Below the pieces are notes generated by a model, which was not told the DNA's origin, searched no databases, and was given only the letters and a program-made list of their open reading frames with translations. The position numbers and the translations under genes are program-made. Of a stretch of 64,000 nucleotides of DNA, positions 40,116-49,822 are shown piece after piece (within the stretch, counting starts at the first letter, position 1; each line of letters starts with the position of its first letter). The stretch comes from Thiobacillus sp. (GTDB lineage Bacteria > Pseudomonadota > Gammaproteobacteria > Burkholderiales > Thiobacillaceae): assembly GCA_011391285.1 (NCBI GenBank), contig JAABQU010000266.1:1-64000 (forward strand). Direction: 5' to 3'.

Positions 40116-42149
40116 ATGAACCCTGCGACCCACTCCTTTGGCAAGTCCCTGTTTGAACTGCTGAGCTCGATGCGCTTTGCCATCAGCCTGCTGTCCATCC
40201 TGGCGATCGCTTCCATCATCGGCACCGTGCTGAAGCAGTCCGAGCCCTACGCCAACTACATGATCCAGTTGGGGCCGTTTTGGTTCGATGCGTACGAGAA
40301 ACTGGGGCTGTACGACGTTTATCACGCCGGCTGGTTTCTGGTCATTCTGACCTTCCTCGTTGTTTCCACCAGTGTCTGCATCACCCGCAATGCACCGAAC
40401 TTCGTGCGCGAGATGAAGAGCTTCCGCGAGCACGTCAGCGAGCAGTCGCTTGTCGCCTTCAAGCACAAGCACGAAGCTGCCACCGAACTTTCGCCCGAGG
40501 AACTCGCCGCGAGCGCACAGCGCTATCTGGAAGGCCAAGGCTACAAAGTGAAGAGCCTGCCGCGCGACGAGGGTATCCTGCTTGCCGCCAAGGCCGGCAG
40601 CTGGAACCGCCTCGGCTATTTTCTGGCGCACTCGGCCATCGTGATCATCTGCATCGGCGGCCTGATGGACGGCAACCTGATCTTCAAGGCGCAGCAGGTG
40701 CTGGGCTACAAGAAGATCGAGACGCGCGACATCCCGCAAAGCCAGGTGCCGGCAATTTCCCGGCTGTCGCCATCGAACCCGTCGTTTCGCGGCAGCGTGC
40801 AGATTCCCGAGGGTTCCAGCGCGGACGTGGCTTTCCTCAACGTGGCTGACGGTTACCTAGTGCAGGAACTGCCCTTCACGGTGGCGCTGAAGAAATTCCG
40901 TATCGAGCACTACACGACGGGCCAGCCGAAGAGCTTCGAGAGTGACGTCGAACTGTTCGACCGTGCCGGCAACAAAATCCGCGAAGCCACCATCGCCGTC
41001 AACCACCCTCTGATCCACGACGGTGTCGCCATCTACCAGGCGAGCTTTGCCGATGGCGGCACCCGCCTGACCCTGCGCGGCTGGAATCTTTTCGCTTCGG
41101 AGGCGTCGCCCTTTGCCATCGAGGGCGCAGTGCACCAGAACACCACGCTGACCAGCACGGCGGGCGACTACACGCTCGAGTTCACCGACTTCCGGCCGTT
41201 CAACATCGAAAACATGGGTGGCGACATTGTCGACACCGGGGACACCATGAGCGTGCTCGGCGGCAGTCCCGTCAGCGACAACCGGCATCTGCGCAACGTC
41301 GGCCCGAGTGTCCAGTTCAAGCTGCGTGACGCGGGCGGACAAGCGCGCGAGTTTTCTAACTACATGCTGCCGCTGGAACTCGAGGGCCGCTGGTTCCTGA
41401 TGTCGGGGGTGCGCGAAACACCGACCGAATCCTTCCGCTACCTGCGCATCCCGCTGGATGCCAACGGCAGCATCGACGGCTACATGCGGCTGCGCGGCGC
41501 GCTGCTGAACAAGAAACTGCATCCCGAAATCGCCACCCGCTTCGCCCGCCAGGCACTGCCGGAAGAGGCCTGGGGCACGGAAATCGAGGACAAGCTGAAA
41601 TTCAGCGCCAGCCAGGTGCTGGCCCTGTTTGCCGAGGGCGGCTTTCAGTCGCTGGGCCGCTTCATTGAAGAAAAGGTCCCTGCATCCGAGGGTGAAAAGG
41701 CGGCCAGCACCTATCTGCGCATCCTCGAACTCTCCGCTTTCGAAGCGCTGCAGATCGCCAACCGCGAGGCCGGTCTGCCTGTCCCTGAATCCGACGACGC
41801 GACCGGCTGGCTGGTACGCGACACCCTCAACAGCATGAGCGACCTGTTCGTCTATGGCGCGCCGGTCTATCTGCAACTCATGCAGTACGACGAGGTCAAG
41901 GCCAGCGGGCTGCAACTCACCCGTTCCCCTGGCCAGAACGTGGTTTACCTGGGTTCGCTTTTGCTGACGCTCGGCGTATTCTTCATGCTTTATGTGCGCG
42001 AACGCCGGGTATGGCTGCGCATCAAGCCAGGCCATGCGCTGCTGGCAATGTCATCGGCCAAACAGACCATCGATTTCGAAAAAGAATTCGCTCAACATGC
42101 GCAGGCACTGGACACGCTGACCCAACAGGCGTCCACGCTCGCGAAATAA
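40116..42149 (+). CDS. resB: System II cytochrome c biogenesis protein ResB/CcsB
   Basis: The product has 677 residues. It starts SFGKSLFELLSSMRFAISLLSILAIASIIGTVL, the first helix of ResB proteins. Further helices lie at about 60-90 and 170-190, and a large periplasmic domain extends to a last helix near 605-630 (VVYLGSLLLTLGVFFMLYVRERRVWLR). With ResC it delivers haem to apocytochromes c in the periplasm. No clear Shine-Dalgarno lies before the ATG, which follows a terminator closely. Its natural partner starts 16 bp downstream. Confidence 0.94.
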   Translation: MNPATHSFGKSLFELLSSMRFAISLLSILAIASIIGTVLKQSEPYANYMIQLGPFWFDAYEKLGLYDVYHAGWFLVILTFLVVSTSVCITRNAPNFVREMKSFREHVSEQSLVAFKHKHEAATELSPEELAASAQRYLEGQGYKVKSLPRDEGILLAAKAGSWNRLGYFLAHSAIVIICIGGLMDGNLIFKAQQVLGYKKIETRDIPQSQVPAISRLSPSNPSFRGSVQIPEGSSADVAFLNVADGYLVQELPFTVALKKFRIEHYTTGQPKSFESDVELFDRAGNKIREATIAVNHPLIHDGVAIYQASFADGGTRLTLRGWNLFASEASPFAIEGAVHQNTTLTSTAGDYTLEFTDFRPFNIENMGGDIVDTGDTMSVLGGSPVSDNRHLRNVGPSVQFKLRDAGGQAREFSNYMLPLELEGRWFLMSGVRETPTESFRYLRIPLDANGSIDGYMRLRGALLNKKLHPEIATRFARQALPEEAWGTEIEDKLKFSASQVLALFAEGGFQSLGRFIEEKVPASEGEKAASTYLRILELSAFEALQIANREAGLPVPESDDATGWLVRDTLNSMSDLFVYGAPVYLQLMQYDEVKASGLQLTRSPGQNVVYLGSLLLTLGVFFMLYVRERRVWLRIKPGHALLAMSSAKQTIDFEKEFAQHAQALDTLTQQASTLAK

Positions 42150-42165
42150 TCCGGAGGCTTAAACC

Positions 42166-43305
42166 ATGGAACTCGCCCTCAATCAACCCGCCCCGCTGCT
42201 GAAACGCCTGTCCTTGTTCGACTGGCTGTTCGCGGTCATCGTCGCCGCGAGCGGTCTGTATGGCCTGTCTCAGTTCGGGGACTATATGGACATCTACGAG
42301 AAAGGCATCCTGCTTGCAGCGATCCCGGCGCTGGCGGTGTTCGGCTGGTTCTGGAAGCCGTTCCGTCCGCTGTTCCTGGTGGTCGGCGCAATCAGCCTGT
42401 TCGCCATCAGCCAGTACCAGGGCAACCTGGCGCGCATGGAAGAAGCCTTCTTTCTCAAATACCTGATCTCGAGCCAGGCCTCCATCATGTGGATGTGTGC
42501 GCTGTTCGGACTGGCTACGCTGACCTATTGGGGCGGTCTGCTGGCGCGTTCTGACTTCCTGCTGAAAACCGGATCCGGCGTGACCTGGGCCGCCATCACG
42601 ATGGGCTGGATCGGCCTGATGGTGCGCTGGTACGAGTCCTATCTGATCGGCGCCGACGTCGGCCACATCCCGGTGTCGAACCTGTACGAAGTGTTCGTGC
42701 TGTTCTGCCTTTTCACCGCGATGATGTACCTGTATTACGAAGCACAATCCCGGGCGCGACAGATGGGCGCCTTTGTGCTGCTGATCATCTCGGCCGCGGT
42801 CGGATTCATTCTCTGGTACACCTTCGACCGTGGCGCGCACGAAATCCAGCCGCTGGTGCCGGCACTGAAATCCTGGTGGATGAAAATCCACGTGCCGGCC
42901 AACTTCATCGGCTATGGCGCCTTCTCCATCGCCGCCATGCTGGGCGGTGCCTACCTGCTGGTGGAGCGCGGCATCCTCGCCAGCCGTCTGCCGAAGCTGG
43001 AGGTGCTCGATGACATCATGTACAAGACCATCGCGATCGGCTTTGCCTTCTTCACCATCGCCACCATTCTCGGCGCGATGTGGGCGGCCGAAGCCTGGGG
43101 CGGCTACTGGTCGTGGGACCCGAAGGAGACCTGGGCACTGATCGTGTGGCTGAACTACGCGGCCTGGCTGCACATCCGCCTGGTCAAAGGCCTGCGCGGC
43201 CCGATGCTGGCATGGTGGGCGGTGGTCGGCCTGTTCATCACCACCTTCGCCTTCATCGGCGTCAACATGTTCCTGTCGGGCCTGCATTCCTACGGCACGC
43301 TGTAA
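42166..43305 (+). CDS. ccsA: System II cytochrome c biogenesis protein ResC/CcsA (haem handling, WWD domain)
   Basis: The product has 379 residues with about eight helices. The haem-binding WWD motif WGGYWSWDPKETWALIVWLNYAAWLHIRL lies near residues 312-340, and conserved histidines flank it. It forms the haem export and ligation complex with ResB. Naming varies between ccsA and ccsB in databases; this is the WWD-motif component. The Shine-Dalgarno CGGAGG lies 10 nt upstream. It ends before a hairpin at 43359. Confidence 0.94.
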   Translation: MELALNQPAPLLKRLSLFDWLFAVIVAASGLYGLSQFGDYMDIYEKGILLAAIPALAVFGWFWKPFRPLFLVVGAISLFAISQYQGNLARMEEAFFLKYLISSQASIMWMCALFGLATLTYWGGLLARSDFLLKTGSGVTWAAITMGWIGLMVRWYESYLIGADVGHIPVSNLYEVFVLFCLFTAMMYLYYEAQSRARQMGAFVLLIISAAVGFILWYTFDRGAHEIQPLVPALKSWWMKIHVPANFIGYGAFSIAAMLGGAYLLVERGILASRLPKLEVLDDIMYKTIAIGFAFFTIATILGAMWAAEAWGGYWSWDPKETWALIVWLNYAAWLHIRLVKGLRGPMLAWWAVVGLFITTFAFIGVNMFLSGLHSYGTL

Positions 43306-43358
43306 GCCAAGGCGCGCGCTCCGCGCCGTCGAAGCGGTCATCATGAATGCTTGAATCG

Positions 43359-43392
43359 CCAGCCATCGCCGCGTTCGCGGGGCGATGGCTGG
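43359..43392. other. Long inverted repeat between ccsA and the TlpA-like gene
   Basis: CCAGCCATCGCC and GGCGATGGCTGG (12 bp) flank a 10-nt loop, itself partly self-complementary (GCGTTCGCGG). There is no T-run, so it may be a Rho-type or mRNA-stability hairpin rather than a terminator. It would be coding if translation of the next gene began at 43347, which favours the later start at 43407. Confidence 0.6.
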
Positions 43393-43406
43393 CAGGCAGC
43401 GCACCC

Positions 43407-43934
43407 ATGCAAAAAAAATGGTTTTACCTCGCCCCCCTGGCGCTGGCTGCGCTGGCGGCAGGAATCTGGCTGGCGCAGACGCGCTATGCGCCGCAAAAAC
43501 CCGAGGCCGCTGCACTTGCCGCTCTGTGGCAACTCAGCTTTCCGGATGGCGAGGGGCGGCCGCAGCCGATGTCGCAATGGCGCGGTCAGGTGGTGGTGTT
43601 GAATTTCTGGGCCAGTTGGTGCGCGCCGTGTCGCGAGGAAATGCCGGATTTTGTCGACCTGCGTACCCGGTTTCATCCCAGCGGGGTGGAATTTGTCGGC
43701 ATCGCCATCGACAACCCGGCCAATGTCGCGCATTTTTTGCAGCAGCAGCCGGTCAATTATCCGATCCTGATCGGCGAGGGGGCGGCACACAGCCTGACCA
43801 GGCTGCTCGGTAACCCGAGCGGAGCGCTACCCTACACGATCGTGCTCGATCGCGATGGCAGTATCGCCCTGAGCCACCTGGGACGGCTGCCGCGCGCCAC
43901 GCTGGAAAGCGCATTGCGCCAAATTGGCTCATAG
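43407..43934 (+). CDS. TlpA-like membrane-anchored thioredoxin
   Basis: The product has 175 residues. The ATG at 43407 gives [23 protein letters not shown], a typical anchor or signal. An ATG at 43347 would place the hairpin in the coding region. The redox site is [11 protein letters not shown], with the cis-proline region in [13 protein letters not shown]. It probably keeps apocytochrome CxxCH cysteines reduced for System II, as CcsX/ResA does, since it follows resB-ccsA. Confidence 0.88.
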   Translation: MQKKWFYLAPLALAALAAGIWLAQTRYAPQKPEAAALAALWQLSFPDGEGRPQPMSQWRGQVVVLNFWASWCAPCREEMPDFVDLRTRFHPSGVEFVGIAIDNPANVAHFLQQQPVNYPILIGEGAAHSLTRLLGNPSGALPYTIVLDRDGSIALSHLGRLPRATLESALRQIGS

Positions 43935-43992
43935 TTGCGATTTAGCGTCAATATCTGGACAATTTACCCTCATTTACGGCAAACTCGCCGCC

Positions 43993-44523
43993 ATGACGAC
44001 TAAACGAACCAGCCGCGCAGCGGCCAAATCGGTCCCCAGTCTGCACCCGCACGTGCTGGTCTTGCACGGCCCCAACCTCAATCTGCTGGGCAGCCGCGAA
44101 CCCCGGCATTACGGTCTCGCCACGCTCGACGACATCAACCGCACGCTGGTCAGCCGCGGGGAAGCGGTCGGTGCCCAGGTCGAGACTTTCCAGAACAACC
44201 ACGAAGGCGCCCTGATCGACCGCATCCACCAGGCCGCGCTCGACCACGTCGACTTCATCGTCATCAACCCGGCGGGCTACACCCACAGCAGCGTCGCCCT
44301 GCGCGATGCGCTGGCAGGGACAGCCATTCCGTTCGTCGAAGTCCATCTTTCCAACATCTACGCGCGCGAAGCCTTCCGCCATCACTCGTATTTTTCCGAC
44401 CTCGCGGTCGGCGTGGTGTCCGGCCTGGGCGCGCACGGTTACGAACTGGCGCTGGAATTCGCCTTGCGCCACCTACAAAACAGGACCTCCCATGGATCTC
44501 AGAAAACTGAAAAAGCTCATTGA
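43993..44523 (+). CDS. aroQ: Type II 3-dehydroquinate dehydratase
   Basis: The product has 176 residues from the ATG at 43993. Motifs are [21 protein letters not shown] (catalytic Tyr), [31 protein letters not shown] and [20 protein letters not shown] (catalytic His). It dehydrates 3-dehydroquinate in the shikimate pathway. A 15-20 residue extension precedes the core. The stop lies 32 bp inside accB, so the two genes overlap. Confidence 0.95.
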   Translation: MTTKRTSRAAAKSVPSLHPHVLVLHGPNLNLLGSREPRHYGLATLDDINRTLVSRGEAVGAQVETFQNNHEGALIDRIHQAALDHVDFIVINPAGYTHSSVALRDALAGTAIPFVEVHLSNIYAREAFRHHSYFSDLAVGVVSGLGAHGYELALEFALRHLQNRTSHGSQKTEKAH

Positions 44524-44941
44524 CCTGGTCGAAGCCTCCGGCATCGCCGAGCTTGAAATCACCGAAGGTGAAGAAAAAGTCCGCATCGCCAAGAGCATCG
44601 CCGGCGCGCCGATGATGATGTCGCATGCGCCCCAGATGATGCATGCGCCCGCACCGGCGGCCGCCCCGGTTGTGGCGGCTGTCCCGGCCGAGGACGCCGT
44701 GCCGGAAGGCCATGTCGTGCGTTCGCCCATGGTCGGCACCTTCTACCGCGCGCCCGCACCCGGCTCCAAGAACTTTGCCGAAGTGGGCCAGACCGTGAAT
44801 GCGGGCGACACGCTATGCATCATCGAAGCGATGAAGCTGCTGAACGAAATCGAATCGGATCAGAGCGGCGTCATCAAGGCCATCCTGGTCGAGAACGGCC
44901 AGCCGGTTGAGTACGGCGAACCGCTGTTTGTGATTGCTTGA
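44492..44941 (+). CDS. accB: Biotin carboxyl carrier protein of acetyl-CoA carboxylase
   Basis: The product has 149 residues from the ATG at 44492 (AGGA upstream). [23 protein letters not shown] at the N-terminus is followed by an Ala/Pro linker. The biotinyl domain has [13 protein letters not shown], with the biotinylated Lys. It carries CO2 from AccC to the carboxyltransferase. It is followed by a palindromic repeat and accC. Confidence 0.97.
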   Translation: MDLRKLKKLIDLVEASGIAELEITEGEEKVRIAKSIAGAPMMMSHAPQMMHAPAPAAAPVVAAVPAEDAVPEGHVVRSPMVGTFYRAPAPGSKNFAEVGQTVNAGDTLCIIEAMKLLNEIESDQSGVIKAILVENGQPVEYGEPLFVIA

Positions 44942-44950
44942 GAGGGAGAA

Positions 44951-45060
44951 GGGGTCAGGATTCAGGCATCAGGGGTCAGGGAATAGGCGGCTTTGCCGCG
45001 CCAATTTAATTTAAGGCGCGAAGTGCTTTCCCTGCCCCCTGAATCCTGACCCCTGACCCC
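44951..45060. repeat. Palindromic 'GGGTCAGGATTCAGG' element between accB and accC
   Basis: The arm GGGGTCAGGATTCAGGCATC and following bases return inverted as CCCCTGAATCCTGACCCC at 45036-45054. The centre (GGCGGCTTTGCCGCGCCA) resembles that of the element at 52507-52602. It ends 9 bp before the accC ATG. No gene lies inside. Confidence 0.75.
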
Positions 45061-45069
45061 TCAAAAAAC

Positions 45070-46419
45070 ATGTTCGAAAAAATCCTAATTGCCAACCGCG
45101 GCGAGATCGCACTGCGAATCCAGCGCGCCTGCCGTGAAATGGGCATCAAGACGGTCGCCGTCTATTCCGAGGCCGACCGCGACGCCAAATATGTGAAGCT
45201 CGCCGACGAGTCGGTGTGCATCGGCCCCGCGCCGTCGACGCAAAGCTATCTGCATGTGCCATCGATTATCGCCGCCGCCGAGGTGACCGATGCCGAAGCA
45301 ATCCACCCCGGCTACGGTTTCCTATCGGAAAACGCCAACTTCGCCGAGCGGGTTGAGTCATCCGGCTTCACCTTCATCGGCCCGCGCCCCGACAACATCC
45401 GCCTGATGGGCGACAAGGTGGCGGCCAAGCAGGCGATGCTGGATGCCAAGGTGCCGTGCGTGCCCGGTTCGGACGGTGCCCTTTCGGACGACCCCGACGA
45501 GCTCATCAAGACTGCTGCAAGCATCGGCTATCCGGTCATCATCAAGGCGGCAGGCGGTGGCGGTGGCCGCGGCATGCGCGTGGTGCACACCGAAGCCGCG
45601 CTGTTGAACGCGGTGTCCATGACCAAAACCGAAGCCGGGACGGCCTTTGGCAACCCGATGGTCTACATGGAAAAATTTCTGCAGACGCCGCGCCATATCG
45701 AAATCCAGATCCTAGCCGACGAACACGGCAACGCGGTGCATCTGGGGGAACGCGACTGCTCGATGCAGCGCCGCCACCAGAAAGTGCTGGAAGAAGCGCC
45801 CGCGCCCGGACTCGATCCCAAACTGCGTGACAAGATCGGCGAGCGCTGTGCCGAAGCCTGCCGCAAGATCGGCTATCGCGGCGCCGGCACTTTCGAGTTC
45901 CTATACGAAAACGGCGAGTTCTACTTCATTGAAATGAACACCCGCGTGCAGGTCGAACACCCGGTCACCGAATTCATCACCGGCATCGACATCGTGCAGA
46001 CGCAAATCCGCGTCGCCGCCGGCGAAAAGCTGCCGTGGAAGCAAAAGGACATCCAGTTCAAGGGCCATGCCATCGAGTGCCGCATCAATGCCGAGCACCC
46101 GTCCACCTTCGTGCCCAGCCCTGGCAAGCTCACCAACTACCACGCGCCCGGCGGCCCCGGCATCCGCGTCGACTCGCACGTGTACCACGGTTACTACGTG
46201 CCGCCGCATTACGACTCGATGATCGGCAAGGTGATCGCCTACGGCGACACCCGCGACCAGGCCATCGCCCGCATGCGCGGCGCACTGATGGAAATGGTGA
46301 TCGAAGGCATCCAGAGCAACATCCCGCTGCACCAGGATCTGTTGCACGACGCCGCCTTCATCGCCGGCGGCACCAACATTCATTATCTGGAACACAAGCT
46401 GGCAGAGGAAAAAGGCTGA
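45070..46419 (+). CDS. accC: Biotin carboxylase subunit of acetyl-CoA carboxylase
   Basis: The product has 449 residues. ATP-grasp motifs include [50 protein letters not shown] and [24 protein letters not shown]. The N-terminus [21 protein letters not shown] is canonical. It carboxylates biotin on AccB with ATP and bicarbonate, the first step of fatty acid synthesis. No Shine-Dalgarno is visible because the repeat element ends just before the ATG. Confidence 0.98.
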   Translation: MFEKILIANRGEIALRIQRACREMGIKTVAVYSEADRDAKYVKLADESVCIGPAPSTQSYLHVPSIIAAAEVTDAEAIHPGYGFLSENANFAERVESSGFTFIGPRPDNIRLMGDKVAAKQAMLDAKVPCVPGSDGALSDDPDELIKTAASIGYPVIIKAAGGGGGRGMRVVHTEAALLNAVSMTKTEAGTAFGNPMVYMEKFLQTPRHIEIQILADEHGNAVHLGERDCSMQRRHQKVLEEAPAPGLDPKLRDKIGERCAEACRKIGYRGAGTFEFLYENGEFYFIEMNTRVQVEHPVTEFITGIDIVQTQIRVAAGEKLPWKQKDIQFKGHAIECRINAEHPSTFVPSPGKLTNYHAPGGPGIRVDSHVYHGYYVPPHYDSMIGKVIAYGDTRDQAIARMRGALMEMVIEGIQSNIPLHQDLLHDAAFIAGGTNIHYLEHKLAEEKG

Positions 46420-46489
46420 TGAGATGAAGCGTGAGGAGTGAGGCGTCAGGTGCCCGCCCCTTACCCTTTTCCTCTCCCCTCACCAAACA

Positions 46490-47380
46490 ATGCCCTGGCA
46501 ATCCGTCCGCATCCTCGTCGATTCCAATCAGGCCGAGCCGCTGTCCGACGCGCTGATGGAAGCCGGCGCACTGTCGGTGTCGCTCGAGGATGCCGATGCC
46601 GGCACGGTCGACGAAACACCGCTGTTCGGCGAGCCCGACCATCCCAGCGCCGAACTCTGGCCGCACAGCATTGCAGTGGTGCTGCTGGATGAAGACGCCG
46701 ATGTGGCCGCGACCCTGGCTGCCGCCGCGCAACAGGCGGGCGTTCCCATTCCTGCCGAGTACACGGTGGAACCGGTGGCCGAGCAGGATTGGGTGCGCCT
46801 GACCCAGTCACAGTTCGATCCCATTCCGATCTCGCCGCGCCTGTGGATCGTGCCGACCTGGCACGATGCACCCGACGGCCACGCGATCAATCTCAAGCTC
46901 GATCCCGGCCTGGCCTTCGGCACCGGCAGCCACCCCACCACGCGGCTGTGCCTGCGCTGGCTCGACGACCACCTCGCCGGCGGCGAAACCCTGCTCGATT
47001 ACGGCTGCGGCTCCGGCATCCTCGCCATCGCCGCCGCCAGGCTCGGCGCAGCGCGGGTCGACGGCGTCGACATCGACGAACAGGCGGTCGCCTCCTCGCG
47101 CGACAACGCCGTGCTCAATGACGTGAGCGCGCAGTTCTGCCTGCCGGGCGAACTCGCTCCAGGTCAGTACGATGTCGTCGTCGCCAACATCCTCACCAAT
47201 CCGTTGAAGGGCATGGCGCCGCTGCTGGCCGGCCGGGTGCGCCCAGGCGGGCGGCTGGTGCTGTCCGGCATTCTGGCGGAGCAGGCAGACGAGGTGATGG
47301 CGGTTTACCGCGACTGGTTTGATTTCGATCCGCCCGCCATCGACGAGGGTTGGGTGCGTCTGGCCGGTATCAAACATTGA
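46490..47380 (+). CDS. prmA: Ribosomal protein L11 methyltransferase
   Basis: The product has 296 residues. The methyltransferase motif I is LLDYGCGSGILAIAAARLGA, followed by VDIDEQAV and VVANILTNPLKGMAPLLAGRV. The N-terminal L11-binding domain starts MPWQSVRILVDSNQAEPLSDALMEAGALSVSLEDAD. It trimethylates L11 on lysine and alpha-amino groups. A 70-bp gap from accC holds GTGAGG-type short repeats. The stop overlaps the next TTG start. Confidence 0.96.
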   Translation: MPWQSVRILVDSNQAEPLSDALMEAGALSVSLEDADAGTVDETPLFGEPDHPSAELWPHSIAVVLLDEDADVAATLAAAAQQAGVPIPAEYTVEPVAEQDWVRLTQSQFDPIPISPRLWIVPTWHDAPDGHAINLKLDPGLAFGTGSHPTTRLCLRWLDDHLAGGETLLDYGCGSGILAIAAARLGAARVDGVDIDEQAVASSRDNAVLNDVSAQFCLPGELAPGQYDVVVANILTNPLKGMAPLLAGRVRPGGRLVLSGILAEQADEVMAVYRDWFDFDPPAIDEGWVRLAGIKH

Positions 47381-48423
47381 ACTACCGCACCACCTGTCCG
47401 CACTGCGCCAGCGTGTTCCGCCTCGGGGCAGATCAGTTCGACGCCGCGCAGGGATGGGTGCAATGCAGCGTGTGTGGCGCCGCATTCGATGCCTGTCCAA
47501 GCCTGCTGCTGGAAGACGGGTCACCGCTGCCCCCGCCCGAGCCCGTAGTCCCCCCGCCGGTACCGGAACCCGCGGCCACCGAGCGTGAAGCCGAAGAGGC
47601 TGAATCCGCCGAAGCACTGGCCGCAGCGACCGCGCCTGAAGAGGCCATGCCGGAACCCCCCCTCGGTGTCGAGGGGGGGCCGGCTGGCGACATGCCTCCC
47701 GGCATCGCCCAGCGCGAAGCCACGCTCGACCTGCCATCCATCATCCTCATCGACCCCGAAATTCACGTGTCAGAGGACCTTGGGCCGGTGCCGCAGATCT
47801 ACCCCGCCCCTTCGACCTACCCGCCGAAGCCCGCTGAGCCAGCCCATTCGCCTGCGCCGATAGCGGCCAAGACCGCCGTGCGGCCCGCGGCTCGCATCGA
47901 ATACGCTTCCCCTCCCATACCAGACAAGGCGCGCTTTCGCTTCGAGCCGCCCCGCGTCCAGCCATGGGCATGGGGCATGGCCGGCCTGCTCCTGTTGGTG
48001 ACGCTGCTTGCGCAAGCCACCTATTTCCTGCGCGACACCCTCGTCAGCCAGTGGCCGCAGACCCGCCCCGTCCTCGAGCAGGCGTGCACCCGGCTTGGCT
48101 GCACGCTTTCGCTGCCAAAAAGCCTGGCCTTGCTGAAAATCATCGGCTCCGACCTGCAAACCGAGGCGAACGGCAAGCTGACGCTTAGCCTCACCCTTGG
48201 CAATCGCGCTGCACACGCTCAGGCCTGGCCAGTCCTGGTGCTGACCCTGACCGACCAACGCAACCGCCCGCTGGCGCGGCGCAGCTTCGCACCCAGCGAA
48301 TACCTGGGCGATGCCCGCCTGATTGCCGCCGGCATTCCGCCGCGCAGCGAACAGCCGCTGAACCTGCCGCTGACCGTACATAACCTGGCGCCGATGGGCT
48401 TCAGCCTGCAGATGGTGTATTGA
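47377..48423 (+). CDS. Zinc-ribbon DUF3426 protein
   Basis: The product has 348 residues. The start is TTG at 47377, overlapping the prmA stop (TTGA), because the product then begins MNYRTTCPHCASVFRLGADQ, as in the family. Two CxxC pairs (CPHC, CSVC) form a zinc ribbon at residues 7-31. A long Pro/Glu/Ala linker follows, then a membrane helix (WAWGMAGLLLLVTLLAQATYFL, near 190-215) and a DUF3426 domain. It is often next to prmA in betaproteobacteria. Its function is unknown. Confidence 0.9.
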   Translation: MNYRTTCPHCASVFRLGADQFDAAQGWVQCSVCGAAFDACPSLLLEDGSPLPPPEPVVPPPVPEPAATEREAEEAESAEALAAATAPEEAMPEPPLGVEGGPAGDMPPGIAQREATLDLPSIILIDPEIHVSEDLGPVPQIYPAPSTYPPKPAEPAHSPAPIAAKTAVRPAARIEYASPPIPDKARFRFEPPRVQPWAWGMAGLLLLVTLLAQATYFLRDTLVSQWPQTRPVLEQACTRLGCTLSLPKSLALLKIIGSDLQTEANGKLTLSLTLGNRAAHAQAWPVLVLTLTDQRNRPLARRSFAPSEYLGDARLIAAGIPPRSEQPLNLPLTVHNLAPMGFSLQMVY

Positions 48424-48434
48424 TTCGCCGGGGC

Positions 48435-48463
48435 TGGCTGGGCAACCGCTTCTTCGGTATAGT
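48435..48463 (+). promoter_or_regulatory. Promoter of the glycine riboswitch-gcv operon
   Basis: TATAGT at 48458-48463 is a good -10. TGGCTG, 17 bp upstream at 48435-48440, is a weak -35. The start near 48470 fits the 5' end of the first aptamer. Confidence 0.55.
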
Positions 48464-48474
48464 GCGCTCTCCCG

Positions 48475-48658
48475 TTGCGGGAGAGCGCGTGCCAGGCACG
48501 CCGCCGAAGGCGCAATTCACCCGGAATCGCTCAGGCAAAAGGACCGCAACCCCCAGGTCGAATCTGGGAAAACACTCTGGAGAGCGTGATCGCACGATCA
48601 CCACCGAAGGGGCAGCGGCTGAAACCTCGCCGTAATCTCTCAGGTACCAAGGACAGAG
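48475..48658 (+). promoter_or_regulatory. Tandem glycine riboswitch upstream of gcvT
   Basis: Two similar aptamers are visible. Aptamer 1 (48475-48549) has P1 TTGCGG/CCGCAA, GAGAGCGCG, GCCGAAGGCGC and CGCTCAGGCAAAAGGACCG. Aptamer 2 (48575-48658) has P1 CTCTG/CAGAG, GAGAGCGTG, ACCGAAGGGGC and TCTCTCAGGTACCAAGGA. These are the conserved cores of the gcvT-type glycine aptamer. Aptamer 2 is followed by a terminator hairpin, so glycine binding probably favours read-through. It controls the whole gcv operon. Confidence 0.95.
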
Positions 48659-48660
48659 GG

Positions 48661-48690
48661 GTGAAGCGAATCCGCGCTTCACCCTTTTTT
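48661..48690 (+). terminator. Regulated terminator (expression platform) of the glycine riboswitch
   Basis: Stem GTGAAGCG/CGCTTCAC (8 bp) with loop AATCCG is followed by CCTTTTTT. It lies 2 bp after aptamer 2 P1 and 15 bp before the gcvT ATG. Its closeness to P1 suggests mutually exclusive folding. Confidence 0.8.
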
Positions 48691-48704
48691 ATTTTTGGTG
48701 CCCC

Positions 48705-49790
48705 ATGACCGACCTCAAGAAAACTCCGCTCAACGCCACCCACCGCGAACTCGGCGCCAAAATGGTCGACTTCGGCGGCTGGGACATGCCCGTCAACTAC
48801 GGCTCGCAAATCGAGGAACACCACACCGTGCGCAGCGGCTGCGGGCTGTTCGACGTCTCCCACATGCTGCCGCTCGACATCAAGGGCACCAACGTGCGCG
48901 CCTTCCTGCGCCGGCTGGTGGCCAACAACGTCGACAAGCTGCAGGTCTCCGGCAAGGCGCTGTATTCCTGCATGCTGAACGAGGCGGGCGGCGTCATCGA
49001 CGACCTCATCATCTACTTCATGGACGAGAACTGGTTCCGCCTGGTGGTCAACGCCGGCACCGCGGAAAAGGACCTCGCGTGGATGGAAAAAACGAACGCC
49101 GACTGGGGCATGGGGCTCACCCTGACGCCGCGCCGCGACCTCGCGATGATCGCCATCCAGGGACCGAATGCGGCCCAGGCGCTGAACGAAGCGCTGCCCG
49201 GCGTCGACCAGATTACCGTGAACCTGAAACCCTTCAACGCCGCCGCCATGGGCGAGATGTTCATCGCCCGCACCGGCTACACCGGCGAGGACGGCTTCGA
49301 GGTGATGGTGCTGGCGAAATCCGCGCCCTTCTTCTGGAAGGCGCTGATGGAAGCCGGCGGCAAGCCGATCGGCCTCGGCGCGCGGGACACCCTGCGCCTC
49401 GAAGCCGGGATGAACCTGTACGGCCAGGACATGGACGAGACAACCTCGCCGCTTGAATCCGGCCTCGCCTGGACGGTGGACCTGAAGACCGAACGCGACT
49501 TCGTCGGCCGCAAGGCACTCGAATCCAGCGAAGTGACCAAGCAACTCGCCGGCCTCGTGCTGCTCGACAAGGGCGTGCTGCGCAGCCACCAGAAAGTGCA
49601 CACCAAAAACGGCGAAGGTGAAATCACCTCCGGCACCTTCTCGCCTACACTTCAGCAATCCATCGCGCTCGCGCGCATCCCGCTCGGCATCGCCCCGGGC
49701 GAAGAGGTCGAAGTCGAGATCCGCGACAAGAAGCTGAAAGCCAAAGTGGTGAAATATCCGTTCGTCCGCAACGGTAAAGTTTTGATTTAG
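48705..49790 (+). CDS. gcvT: Glycine cleavage system T protein (aminomethyltransferase)
   Basis: The product has 361 residues. It begins [39 protein letters not shown] and contains [22 protein letters not shown] and [20 protein letters not shown], all canonical. It transfers the methylene group from the lipoyl arm of GcvH to tetrahydrofolate. First gene after the glycine riboswitch. Confidence 0.97.
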   Translation: MTDLKKTPLNATHRELGAKMVDFGGWDMPVNYGSQIEEHHTVRSGCGLFDVSHMLPLDIKGTNVRAFLRRLVANNVDKLQVSGKALYSCMLNEAGGVIDDLIIYFMDENWFRLVVNAGTAEKDLAWMEKTNADWGMGLTLTPRRDLAMIAIQGPNAAQALNEALPGVDQITVNLKPFNAAAMGEMFIARTGYTGEDGFEVMVLAKSAPFFWKALMEAGGKPIGLGARDTLRLEAGMNLYGQDMDETTSPLESGLAWTVDLKTERDFVGRKALESSEVTKQLAGLVLLDKGVLRSHQKVHTKNGEGEITSGTFSPTLQQSIALARIPLGIAPGEEVEVEIRDKKLKAKVVKYPFVRNGKVLI

Positions 49791-49822
49791 TAGAACCTCC
49801 AACTTTCCCAGGAATTCAAACC

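Noticed and set aside
46420..46489. GTGAGG/CTCACC-rich spacer between accC and prmA, considered as a third GGTCAGG element
   Set aside because: It is only 70 bp, lacks the GGATTCAGG arms and shared core, and shows only loose similarity.
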